Assembly (NCBI GenBank): GCA_006226415.1
Contig: SBGZ01000072.1
Coordinates: forward strand, 1-44,383
DNA: 44,383 nt
Source: Alphaproteobacteria bacterium
GTDB taxonomy: Bacteria; Pseudomonadota; Alphaproteobacteria; M2410
Reading direction: 5' to 3'
Part shown: in pieces, positions 16,707 to 24,727 of the stretch
How positions within the stretch are numbered: the first letter of the stretch is position 1
Layout of the letters: the number at the start of each line of letters is the position of its first letter
Program-made: the position numbers and the translations under genes
The notes under the pieces: model-generated
The model's database searches: none
What the model was told of the DNA's origin: nothing
What the model saw: only the letters and a program-made list of their open reading frames with translations

Positions 16707-17414
16707 ATGCTCAAATTCTCAAAAGCACTCGCTGTAAGTATCGTTGGACTTGCCGCAGCGGCAACTCCAGCTCTTGCAGAGGAAACAATTCCGGGTGAAT
16801 TTTCAGCCAACCTCAGCCTGACCACAAATTATCTCTATCGCGGGGTCACACAAACCAGCGACGGCGCCGCCATTCAAGGCGGCTTCGACTATTCTTACGA
16901 CGCCTTTTATGCCGGTGTCTGGGCCTCAAGTCTTGATTTCGGTGATGCATCAAGCACCGGCATCGAAATGGATTGGTACGCAGGCTACGCGCCGACCATC
17001 AATGGCATCGATCTTGACTTTGGTGTTCTCTACTACACCTATCCGGACTCCATCGACGATGGTGCGGAACAGGATTTCGTTGAGCTTTACGCGGGTCTCG
17101 GCGGAGCACTTACAGAGACCTTCTCGCTCAGCGGCAAGATTTCCTATTCACCCGACTTCTATCTGGAAACAGGAGACGCCTGGTACTATCAGCTTGACGC
17201 TGGCCTGACACTGACGGAAGCCTTGAGCGCAAGCGCCCACTATGGCTACCAGACATTTGATGACAGCCTGCTGGATGAATATGCCGACTGGAACATCGGC
17301 CTGACCTACTCCATTGACTGGGTTGATTTGGACTTCCGCTACTACGATACCCAGGACCGGATCGGCGGCAGCAATGATGACGTCTTTGTGTTCGCGATCT
17401 CTCGTTCCTTCTGA
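16707..17414 (+). CDS. TorF-family putative porin
   Basis: A 235-residue outer-membrane beta-barrel protein with a clear signal peptide (KALAVSIVGLAAAATPALA, cleavage after residue 24). The mature protein alternates aromatic and polar residues in short strands (NLSLTTNYLYRGVTQTSDG, GGFDYSYDAFYAGVWAS) and ends in a C-terminal Phe, the signal for BAM insertion. The TNYLYRGVTQ start is the hallmark of the TorF family. Relatives often sit beside glnK-amtB, which suggests uptake under nitrogen limitation; those genes are not in this window, but a sigma-54-type promoter precedes this one. AAGGAA precedes the ATG. Confidence 0.85.
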   Translation: MLKFSKALAVSIVGLAAAATPALAEETIPGEFSANLSLTTNYLYRGVTQTSDGAAIQGGFDYSYDAFYAGVWASSLDFGDASSTGIEMDWYAGYAPTINGIDLDFGVLYYTYPDSIDDGAEQDFVELYAGLGGALTETFSLSGKISYSPDFYLETGDAWYYQLDAGLTLTEALSASAHYGYQTFDDSLLDEYADWNIGLTYSIDWVDLDFRYYDTQDRIGGSNDDVFVFAISRSF

Positions 17415-17437
17415 GACCGGATCCACAAAGAATGCGC

Positions 17438-17474
17438 GCGCCGTCTGACTCCCCTCAGGCGGCGCCCCCTTTTT
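17438..17474 (+). terminator. Probable terminator of the porin gene
   Basis: GCGCCGTCTGA pairs with TCAGGCGGCGC (one G-U pair) around a six-base loop, then four Cs and five Ts. It overlaps the last codons of the convergent hydrolase gene, which ends at 17455. Confidence 0.55.
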
Positions 17475-18216
17475 GGGCAAAGGTCAAAAACCGGGACTTG
17501 AACACATCCTCCGATACCGCGCGCAAATGGTCGCGTCGCGGAATTGACAAGAACTCCCCTTTCGGGAAGGCCTCAGCCAACCGTGACGGATCGCCAATGA
17601 TCGTATCCCGCTCCCCCGCCGCCACGAGGACGGGTTTGGTGAACGTTGCCAAAACATAAGGGTCGGCTGTGAAGCGTCGCCCCCGCATACAGGCCGCCAG
17701 CGCCAGACGGTCAGCCTTTTGAGAATCCGCAAAAGCTCTGAACCCAACGGCGGTTTCATGTGTAATGCTTGACGGGTCCTCGGCCTCCAAACCCTGAGCA
17801 ATAAACTCAGCATCGCCGCGCCCGCCCTTAAACAAAACATCGCCAACCCCGCCAAGTGTCAATGTCGTCATCCGGTCGGCATGATCGGGCAGAAGTCCCA
17901 TCAGAAGTATCGCTCCCATGGAATAGCCAACCATATGAGCTGTTGAAATATCCAAATGGTCAAGCACTGCCAGAATATCCGACATCATCGCCGCATTGGT
18001 ATAGCGCTCTGGTTCGTGAGGCTTGTCGCTCTCCCCATGCCCTCTTACATCGAGCGTAATAACTCTAAAGCCATTCTCCACAAGAAAAGTGATCCATCCC
18101 GTCTCTCCCCAATTGAGCTTGGCGTTGGATGCAAACCCATGCACCAGCAAAACCGGCACACCTTCGCCCGCCACTTCGTAGTGAATACCAATATCCCCAT
18201 TTGTAATTCGTGCCAT
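17455..18216 (-). CDS. Alpha/beta-fold hydrolase
   Basis: A 253-residue hydrolase with the full catalytic apparatus: oxyanion HGFASN (26-31), nucleophile GYSMG (Ser99), an acid in AAGERDTIIGD near 203, and a histidine in PRRDHLRAVSED near 229. It has no signal peptide. Esterase, lactonase or ring-cleavage-product hydrolase activity is possible, and the sequence does not allow a choice. The gene is convergent with the porin and divergent from the membrane protein at 18316. Confidence 0.85.
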   Translation of the reverse strand: MARITNGDIGIHYEVAGEGVPVLLVHGFASNAKLNWGETGWITFLVENGFRVITLDVRGHGESDKPHEPERYTNAAMMSDILAVLDHLDISTAHMVGYSMGAILLMGLLPDHADRMTTLTLGGVGDVLFKGGRGDAEFIAQGLEAEDPSSITHETAVGFRAFADSQKADRLALAACMRGRRFTADPYVLATFTKPVLVAAGERDTIIGDPSRLAEAFPKGEFLSIPRRDHLRAVSEDVFKSRFLTFAQKGGAA

Positions 18217-18315
18217 TGCTGCTCTCTCAATCTATCGTCAATCTGGGTCTTGTCGCCCAGACCCTTTCACCCCTACACTTCTAACAATTGAATCGGGTAA
18301 AGCGGGAAGAAATAA

Positions 18316-19233
18316 ATGAGCGAGAAGAAAGCAATATTGGGTCCAGTTCTGGCAAAATCATTCTCCTATGGAATCTCGAACTTTCCCACCATATTGAAGG
18401 CGGTTGGCATTCCTACCGTCTTCCTGACCGGCATCACGCTTTACTATCTTCTACCCTCGTTCATTGAATTTCAGCAATTAGCCGAGATCACCGACCAAAC
18501 CGGGGACCAAACACAATTAGGGGAAGCACTCGGACCCTTCTCTGCAAATTTATTCCTAATGATGATCGCGACCTTATTCTTTTACCCGATGGTCATAACC
18601 TCTCTCAGCCGAAACATCATTCTCGGCGAGGATGTTCCGCTTCTCAATTTTAGCGGCGCCGTTTTGCGCGTCCTAGGCGCAATGATTGTGATCGGCCTTA
18701 TGTGGATGGGCATCAGTTTTGTGGGCAGCATCCTGGCAACGGCAATATTGGGCTTATTCTTAGCGGTTGGGTTTTATCCGGGCATCTTGTTGGTATCCGT
18801 CGCGTTTTTCACACTGTTGTTCGCAGTCATGGCAAAATCCTCGCTCATCCTGCCTGATGTTGCCGTGAGCGGACGCCTGCGATTCGCTGAAGGCTGGCAA
18901 ATGAGCCGCGGCTATCTTTGGCCGCTGGTCGGCACCTACTTTGTCCTGGCAATTGCGCTGGGCATATTCGGAAACCTTCTGGGCGTCTTGGCCCTCGCCC
19001 TCGGCTCTATCGGGGCGGATACGGCATCCTTTCAACAGGCGATTAATGACGAATCTGGCCTGGAATTTATCAATGCCATTCTCAATTTAACCCGCACACC
19101 AATCGGAATGGTGGCCATGCTGTTCTATATTCTTGGAAATGTTTTTGTGGCCGGCGTGCAGTTTGCAGCCGTAGCTTTTGCTTATTTACAACTGGGAACT
19201 CCGTCTGCGGACCTTCCGTCTGCTGAAAACTGA
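18316..19233 (+). CDS. Polytopic membrane protein of unknown function
   Basis: A 305-residue protein with about six predicted membrane segments, including LFLMMIATLFFYPMVITSL, VLGAMIVIGLMWMGISFVGS and a glycine/leucine-rich span near 215-235. The overall look recalls the DUF975 and glycerophosphodiesterase-type membrane domains, but I cannot assign it to a family. It is the first gene of a co-oriented group continuing with the repeat protein 116 bp downstream. The last 12 residues are polar and probably cytosolic. Confidence 0.7.
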   Translation: MSEKKAILGPVLAKSFSYGISNFPTILKAVGIPTVFLTGITLYYLLPSFIEFQQLAEITDQTGDQTQLGEALGPFSANLFLMMIATLFFYPMVITSLSRNIILGEDVPLLNFSGAVLRVLGAMIVIGLMWMGISFVGSILATAILGLFLAVGFYPGILLVSVAFFTLLFAVMAKSSLILPDVAVSGRLRFAEGWQMSRGYLWPLVGTYFVLAIALGIFGNLLGVLALALGSIGADTASFQQAINDESGLEFINAILNLTRTPIGMVAMLFYILGNVFVAGVQFAAVAFAYLQLGTPSADLPSAEN

Positions 19234-19292
19234 CAAAAAGTCTCCAAATAATTTTTGGTAACCCCCTTTACACAACATTGCTGTATTCCTAC

Positions 19293-19322
19293 TTGTCGGT
19301 TATAGTTTGCGTTAACTATACT
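19293..19322 (+). promoter_or_regulatory. Promoter with embedded inverted repeat, upstream of repeat-protein gene
   Basis: TTGTCG and TATACT are 18 bp apart, giving a sigma-70-type promoter with a start near 19330, 20 bases before the gene's ATG. Inside it, TATAGTT (19301-19307) and AACTATA (19314-19320) form a perfect 7-bp inverted repeat with a 6-bp spacer that covers most of the -10 hexamer, a typical place for a repressor operator. Confidence 0.5.
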
Positions 19323-19349
19323 CATCGCAGGACACAACAAGGGGTTTCC

Positions 19350-20609
19350 ATGACATCATTATCTTCAAAAAACTCAAAGATATGGCTACTCGGCGGCGGC
19401 TTGGTCATAGCCGTTGGCGTTGTTGCGCTTATCAGCAATAATTTCCCGCCCACTTCCATCGAGGATCTCACTGGCACACTCGCGCCGGCAGAGCGCACTC
19501 ATAATAGTCAGATTACAGAAGCTGATGTTCAGCTAGGTGACGAAAGCATCGCACAAATGATGCAAACCGATGCCTTTGATCTGCTGATCAGCGATCCGTC
19601 TTTCCGCGCACTGGCGATGGACCCGGGTTTCAGAGCCCTCGCACGTGAGCCAGGCGCACTTGAGACCATGGCGCGCTCGCCGGAGGCCTTTACAGCACTG
19701 GCTAAAAATGCCGATGCCTTCGACGCCATGCTGTTAAACCCAAAAGCATTCGAAGGACTGGCACGCGATCCGGGCGCCTTTGAAGCCGCGGCGCGTGACA
19801 TCAAGGCTTTCGAAAGCAAAGGATTTGATGCCGGGGCTTTTGACTCGATGGCCCGCTCCGCCGATGCCTTTGACGTATTGGCCCGCAACCCTGGCGCCAT
19901 TGACACTCTGTCACGCCACGCCGAAGCCTTTAAAACATTGGCCCGTCACCCGGAAGCCTTCGCGCGGATCGCCGCCGATGGCAATGCCTTCGCAAAATTT
20001 GCCAACGACATCGAAGCCTTTGGGGCAGAAGCAAGAAGCCCGCAAGCCTTTGACGGCGACGCCCGTGCTGTTGAAGCCTTCAACCGTCTCGGCAACGACG
20101 CGGGCGCCATGGACACATTGGCGCGAGATGCTGGCGCCTTTGACGCGCTCGCTCGTAACGCTGAAGCTTTCAAGACACTAGCCCGTGACGCAGATGCCTT
20201 TGGCAAATTCGCACGAGACCCAGGCGCTTTCGATGTTCTTGCCAAGCATGCCGATGCTTTCGATGCCCTAGCGCGCGACCCGCAAGCCTTTGGCACCCTG
20301 GCCCGCAACGCCGAAGCCTTTGGCGTCATGGCACGTCACGCAGATGCCTTTGACACGATGGCGAGAAACCCGGGCGCCTTTGACGCGCTCGCACGCAACC
20401 CGGGCGCTTTCGACGCTTTGGCCCGCAATGCGGAAGCCTTCAAGACCCTGGCGCGCAGCCCTGAAGCCATGGGCGCTCTGGCTCGTAACGCCGAGGCATT
20501 TGAAAGCCTGGCCCGCAATCCGGGGTTCCTGGATATGGCAGGCTCGCCAAACTTCTCCGCATTGCTCAATGATCCAGGCTTTGCGGATGCTATGGCCGCC
20601 GGCCGATAG
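19350..20609 (+). CDS. Membrane-anchored decapeptide-repeat protein
   Basis: A 419-residue protein. Residues about 12-30 (WLLGGGLVIAVGVVALI) form one membrane anchor after a basic start, so the rest should face the periplasm. From residue 103 to 392 it consists of 29 uninterrupted ten-residue units with consensus A-F-x-x-L-A-R-[ND]-[PA]-[GED]. Flanking units are nine residues long: FRALAMDPG and FRALAREPG before, FLDMAGSPN, FSALLNDPG and FADAMAAGR after. I know no named family with this repeat. The ATG at 19350 has AAGGGG upstream; the frame is open to 19278 but those residues cross the promoter. A terminator follows, separating it from the metallopeptidase gene. Confidence 0.85.
   Translation: MTSLSSKNSKIWLLGGGLVIAVGVVALISNNFPPTSIEDLTGTLAPAERTHNSQITEADVQLGDESIAQMMQTDAFDLLISDPSFRALAMDPGFRALAREPGALETMARSPEAFTALAKNADAFDAMLLNPKAFEGLARDPGAFEAAARDIKAFESKGFDAGAFDSMARSADAFDVLARNPGAIDTLSRHAEAFKTLARHPEAFARIAADGNAFAKFANDIEAFGAEARSPQAFDGDARAVEAFNRLGNDAGAMDTLARDAGAFDALARNAEAFKTLARDADAFGKFARDPGAFDVLAKHADAFDALARDPQAFGTLARNAEAFGVMARHADAFDTMARNPGAFDALARNPGAFDALARNAEAFKTLARSPEAMGALARNAEAFESLARNPGFLDMAGSPNFSALLNDPGFADAMAAGR
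19656..20525 (+). repeat. Array of 29 x 30-bp coding tandem repeats
   Basis: Each 30-base unit encodes one decapeptide, and the register never slips over 870 bp. Units have diverged at synonymous sites (for example GCC/GCT/GCA for the first Ala), so the array is not a recent slippage product; purifying selection on the peptide is more likely. Units carrying a lysine at the third position (AFKTLAR) recur at units 10, 18 and 27, hinting at a longer period of eight or nine units. Confidence 0.9.
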
Positions 20610-20621
20610 ACACGAACAATT

Positions 20622-20656
20622 AAAGGCCGCTTGAGACTTTCTTGAGCGGCCTTTTT
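20622..20656 (+). terminator. Rho-independent terminator after repeat-protein gene
   Basis: AAAGGCCGCT and AGCGGCCTTT form a perfect 10-bp stem with a 13-base loop, and the Ts at 20652-20657 continue the run. It lies only 28 bp before the next start codon, so expression of the downstream gene needs read-through or its own promoter. Confidence 0.85.
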
Positions 20657-20684
20657 TCTCATCATACTGGGCTGAGGGGTCGAT

Positions 20685-23627
20685 ATGGGGTTTTCACTAA
20701 CCGCGTTAGCGGGTTATTTGGTCATCGCGCTGGCTGGGGCGGTTGACTTTGGCAAAACATTTTCCATGGACAGTATCGAAACAGAAGACATGCGTCTTCT
20801 TTACTTCGATCCCCACCAAACGCACCTGACCCCTTACGCCACCCGAGCCTTTGAAAACTCGCTCGCCTATCAGCAGAATATTTTCGAATGGACCCCCTGG
20901 GAGAAGACCACCCTCCTCCTGAAAGATTTTACCGACTATGGCAATGCCGCCGCTCGCTCTTCCCCCAATGATGCGCTGGTCGTCGATGTCGCCCCTTTGA
21001 GCCGCACCTATGAGACCTTCACGGCAGGCGAGCGGATCTACACTTTGATGAACCACGAGCTGGTGCATGTGGCCACCATGGATGTTTGGAACGAGCGCGA
21101 TGCGCGCTGGCGCCGGTTTTTCCACGGCAAGCCCCTGGCGATTGGGGAGCACCCGGAATCCATCCTCTATAACTATCTGACAACGCCCCGGGTCAATGTC
21201 CCGCGCTGGTATTTGGAAGGCAGCGCTGTCTTCATGGAAACCTGGATGGCGGGCGGTCTCGGCCGCGCCAAAGGCGGCTATGACGAAATGGTCTTCCGCG
21301 CCATGGTGCGCGATGACGCCCATTTCTACTCCGCCCTCGGCCTCGTCTCCGAAGGCACCGCCGTTGACTTTCAGGTCGGCGTGAACGCCTATCTCTACGG
21401 CACGCGGTTCATGTCCTATCTGGCCCTGCAATATGGACCGGAGAGCGTCATCGAGTGGCTAAAGCGCGGGTCAGACAGCGAGGCCTATTACGCCAAACAG
21501 TTTGAAAAGGTCTACGGCAAGCCCCTGACAAAGGTCTGGGATGAGTGGATCGCGTGGGAACATGACTACCAGCGCGTCAACCTCAAAGCGGTTCGCCGCA
21601 AGCCCATCACACAAACCACCCCCTTGACGGAGCAAGCCCTTGGCTCCGTTTCTCGCACCTATGTTATTCCTGAAACCGGCGAACTCTTGGGAGCCTTCCG
21701 CTATCCGGGCACAGTAGCGCATTTGGGCGTCCTGAACCCCAAGACCGGCAAGATCCGCAAGCTCACGGACATCAAGGGGCCCATGCTTTATGAGGTGACC
21801 TCCCTCGCCTACGACCCCCAAACCAACCGGGCCTGGTACACCACCGACAACTATGCCTACCGCGACGTCATGGAAATTGATGTGGCCAGCGGCAAACAGA
21901 AAATGATCACCAAGGACAAGCGCATTGGTGAACTCGTTTTTAATCGCGCGGACGGATCGCTCTGGGGCTTGCGCCACTTCAATTCCTACGTCTCGGTGAT
22001 GCGCAAAGATGCAAACTCCGACAAATGGAACGAGCTTTACACTTTCCCCTATGGCAAGATCGCCTATGACATGGATGTGTCGGCCGATGGCCGTCTCATT
22101 GCTCTGTCGCTGGCCACTGTCACCGGCGATCAGCACCTCAAGGTTTATGACGCCCAGGCCTTGCGCGAAGGCACGCTCGAGGAGGTTGGTGAGTTCGCCT
22201 TTGCTACCTTCGTCCCGGAGAGCTTCGCCTTTTCTGAGGATGGCCGCTATCTCTACGGCTCATCCTACTACACCGGCGTTTCCAATATCCTGCGCTACGA
22301 AATCGCCACCGATGAGATGGAAGCGGTCTCCAACGCGGAGACAGGGTTCTTCCGCCCTATTCCTTTAAGCGACGGCACCATCATCGCTTACGAATACACC
22401 GGCAACGGTCTGCGGCCCGTCACTTTTGAAAGCAAGATCGTGGAAGACCCTTCCACCATCAACTTGCTGGGCGAAGTGGTTCAAAAACTTTATCCGCAGC
22501 TCGACACCTGGGGCGCCGGCGCCCCATCGCGGATCGATTTTGATGAAGTGGTCGAAAAGCGCGGTAAATATATTCCGGCCAAGGAGCTGGGTCTTGGCTC
22601 TGCTTATCCCATCATCGAAGGCTACAAGGGCTATGGCTCCATCGGCTGGCACTTCAACATCGAAGACCCCATGCAGTTTAACAAGCTGCTCGTCACCGCC
22701 TCCTATTCTCCCACCGATAGCCTGGATGCAGATGAGCGCTTCCACGCCTATCTGGGATATATCACGCCCTTTTGGAGCGTCGAATACCGTCACAATGATG
22801 CCGATTTCTACGATCTCTTCGGTCCCCGCGAGCGCGCCCGCAAAGGCGACAGCTTGCAGATCGGTTACAGCAAGGCACTGATCTACGACAAGCCAAGAAA
22901 GCTCGATCTGGATGTCAAGCTTGGCTATTTCACGGGGCTCGACACCCTGCCCGCCAACCAGAACGTGGCAGCCACCTCCGATGAGCTGATAAATGCAAGC
23001 CTTGGCCTCAGCTATTCAAACACCCGCAAGTCGCTTGGCAGCGTGGACCATGAAAAGGGCCTCGAATGGGATGCCGTTTTCTCCGCCGCCAATGATACTT
23101 CAGACACCATGACCAAACTACGCGGCGGCGTGGACTTTGGCTTTGCTCTGCCCCTCGATCATGCCTCCATCTGGTTTTACAACGCGGCCGGGGTCTCCGA
23201 TGGTCCCGAGACCAGCCCCTTGACGAACTTTTATTTTGGCGCCTTCGGCAACAACTACGTCGACGATGGCGCCGAAAAGCGCTACCGCGAATATCAATCT
23301 CTGCCCGGCTTTGAATTCGATGAAATCGCGGCTGGCAACTTCGGCAAATCCACCGTTGAGCTTAACTTGCCGCCCTTGCGATTTCGCGAAGTGGGCGCGC
23401 CAAGCCTATACCTCAGCTGGATGCGGCCGGCCTTCTTTGCCACTGGATTGATCGCTGATCCCGGCGATGACTTTGAACGCACCCTTGTCTCGGCCGGCGG
23501 TCAGCTTGATTTCCATTTCACCCTTGCCCACCGTCTGCCCATGACCTTATCCGTCGGTTATGCCGCGGGGTTTGAGGATGGCGACAAAAAGGGTGACGAA
23601 GCCATGATTTCGCTTAAGATCCTCTAG
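20685..23627 (+). CDS. Metallopeptidase-like / beta-propeller / outer-membrane-barrel fusion protein
   Basis: A 980-residue protein with three apparent parts. Residues about 30-290 look like a peptidase-MA gluzincin: HELVH (124-128) with a downstream glutamate in RWYLEGSAVFMET (Glu178). Residues about 300-600 have repeated strand blocks with YDMDVSADGRLIALS and SFAFSEDGRYLYGSS, typical of TolB/WD40-like propellers. Residues about 620-980 alternate aromatic and polar residues in strand-length blocks (WSVEYRHNDADFYDLFGPRE, LSYSNTR) as in an outer-membrane barrel. The hydrophobic N-terminus (LAGYLVIALAGAV) could be a signal peptide but lacks a positive charge. GAGGGG precedes the ATG. Peptidase activity is inferred from motif only. 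Confidence 0.75.
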   Translation: MGFSLTALAGYLVIALAGAVDFGKTFSMDSIETEDMRLLYFDPHQTHLTPYATRAFENSLAYQQNIFEWTPWEKTTLLLKDFTDYGNAAARSSPNDALVVDVAPLSRTYETFTAGERIYTLMNHELVHVATMDVWNERDARWRRFFHGKPLAIGEHPESILYNYLTTPRVNVPRWYLEGSAVFMETWMAGGLGRAKGGYDEMVFRAMVRDDAHFYSALGLVSEGTAVDFQVGVNAYLYGTRFMSYLALQYGPESVIEWLKRGSDSEAYYAKQFEKVYGKPLTKVWDEWIAWEHDYQRVNLKAVRRKPITQTTPLTEQALGSVSRTYVIPETGELLGAFRYPGTVAHLGVLNPKTGKIRKLTDIKGPMLYEVTSLAYDPQTNRAWYTTDNYAYRDVMEIDVASGKQKMITKDKRIGELVFNRADGSLWGLRHFNSYVSVMRKDANSDKWNELYTFPYGKIAYDMDVSADGRLIALSLATVTGDQHLKVYDAQALREGTLEEVGEFAFATFVPESFAFSEDGRYLYGSSYYTGVSNILRYEIATDEMEAVSNAETGFFRPIPLSDGTIIAYEYTGNGLRPVTFESKIVEDPSTINLLGEVVQKLYPQLDTWGAGAPSRIDFDEVVEKRGKYIPAKELGLGSAYPIIEGYKGYGSIGWHFNIEDPMQFNKLLVTASYSPTDSLDADERFHAYLGYITPFWSVEYRHNDADFYDLFGPRERARKGDSLQIGYSKALIYDKPRKLDLDVKLGYFTGLDTLPANQNVAATSDELINASLGLSYSNTRKSLGSVDHEKGLEWDAVFSAANDTSDTMTKLRGGVDFGFALPLDHASIWFYNAAGVSDGPETSPLTNFYFGAFGNNYVDDGAEKRYREYQSLPGFEFDEIAAGNFGKSTVELNLPPLRFREVGAPSLYLSWMRPAFFATGLIADPGDDFERTLVSAGGQLDFHFTLAHRLPMTLSVGYAAGFEDGDKKGDEAMISLKIL

Positions 23628-23669
23628 TCAGAGGAAGCGGCACAAACAAGGGGCACCTGCGCGAGCGCT

Positions 23670-24713
23670 ATGGATTTACTTATCAAAGCTCTTATCGGCC
23701 TTCTGCCGGTCGTCGCCTTTTTATATGTCCTCTATCATCTGGATAGCCACCGCCTCTTGAGCCCCTACCGGGTTTATTGGACCATGGTCTTCGGGGTTTA
23801 TGCGGCGGGTATCGCCTTCTTCTCCAACATCTTCCTGCTCGACATTCTGGATGTGGACCGCGTCACCTATTCGCGCTTTCTCGCGCCGAATGTCGAGGAG
23901 GGTTTAAAAGCCCTCGTGCTCATTTACCTCTTCCGCACCAACCGGGTGGGCTTTTTGGTAGACGCGGCCATCCTCGGCTTTGCCGTCGGCACCGGCTTTG
24001 CGGTCTTTGAAAACATGTACTTCCTGCTCAACGCCACAGGCATGCATGCGGGCGACTGGATCATTCGCGGCTTCGGCACGGCGATCATGCACGGCGGCGC
24101 CATAGCCATCTTCGCGCTGATTACACAGCACATCACCGATCGGCATTTAAAGTCCCATCTCGTCTACTACGTGCCGGGCTTTATCGCCGCCATCACCATC
24201 CATTCAGTTTACAATCACTTCCCGGTCTCCCCGCTCTGGTCGACTGTCATTGCCCTCCTCACCCTGCCGACCGTCTTCTACCTGGTTTTTCGCAAGAGCG
24301 AGGTTTCCATCCACAATTGGTTGGAAGCTGACTTCCGGGCCCATGAGGAAATGCTGCGGCAGATGATCTCCGGCGAGTTTCCCCATACCGAACGTGGTCG
24401 CTTTTTGCTCGACTTCCAGACTGTCTTTGAAGGCCCCATCGTCGATCACATGCACACCTATGTGCGTATCCACACCGAACTGATCATCAACGCGGAGGGC
24501 ATTTTGCTCGCGCGGGAAGATGACGTGGATGTGGAAGTCGATCCGGAAGTCAAACGCAAGGTCCTGGACTTGCATGAGCTGGAACAAAAGATCGGCCAAA
24601 CCGGCCTCTTGGCCATGAAGCCGCATCTGCATTTTTCAAAGCGCGAGTTCTGGGAACTCTATATGCTCGAAGACGAGCTCGCCCACGACGCGCATTTGAA
24701 GGAAAAAAGCTGA
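23670..24713 (+). CDS. PrsW-family intramembrane metalloprotease
   Basis: A 347-residue protein with about seven membrane segments in its first 200 residues and the PrsW/CAAX-like catalytic motifs: EEGLK (76-80), FENMYF with Glu114, HGG at 141-143, and IHSVYNHF with His178. PrsW of Bacillus cleaves an anti-sigma factor at site 1; no sigma/anti-sigma pair is visible here. Residues 206-347 form an additional charged domain with alternating acidic and basic helices (EREDDVDVEVDPEV-like), probably cytosolic and not part of classical PrsW. The gene starts 42 bp after the fusion protein and is likely co-transcribed. Confidence 0.85.
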   Translation: MDLLIKALIGLLPVVAFLYVLYHLDSHRLLSPYRVYWTMVFGVYAAGIAFFSNIFLLDILDVDRVTYSRFLAPNVEEGLKALVLIYLFRTNRVGFLVDAAILGFAVGTGFAVFENMYFLLNATGMHAGDWIIRGFGTAIMHGGAIAIFALITQHITDRHLKSHLVYYVPGFIAAITIHSVYNHFPVSPLWSTVIALLTLPTVFYLVFRKSEVSIHNWLEADFRAHEEMLRQMISGEFPHTERGRFLLDFQTVFEGPIVDHMHTYVRIHTELIINAEGILLAREDDVDVEVDPEVKRKVLDLHELEQKIGQTGLLAMKPHLHFSKREFWELYMLEDELAHDAHLKEKS

Positions 24714-24727
24714 CACCAACTTTGGGG

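Noticed and set aside
19656-20525. CRISPR array in the regularly repeated region
   Set aside because: The 30-bp period is continuous without unique spacers and codes for an in-frame peptide repeat; no cas genes are present.
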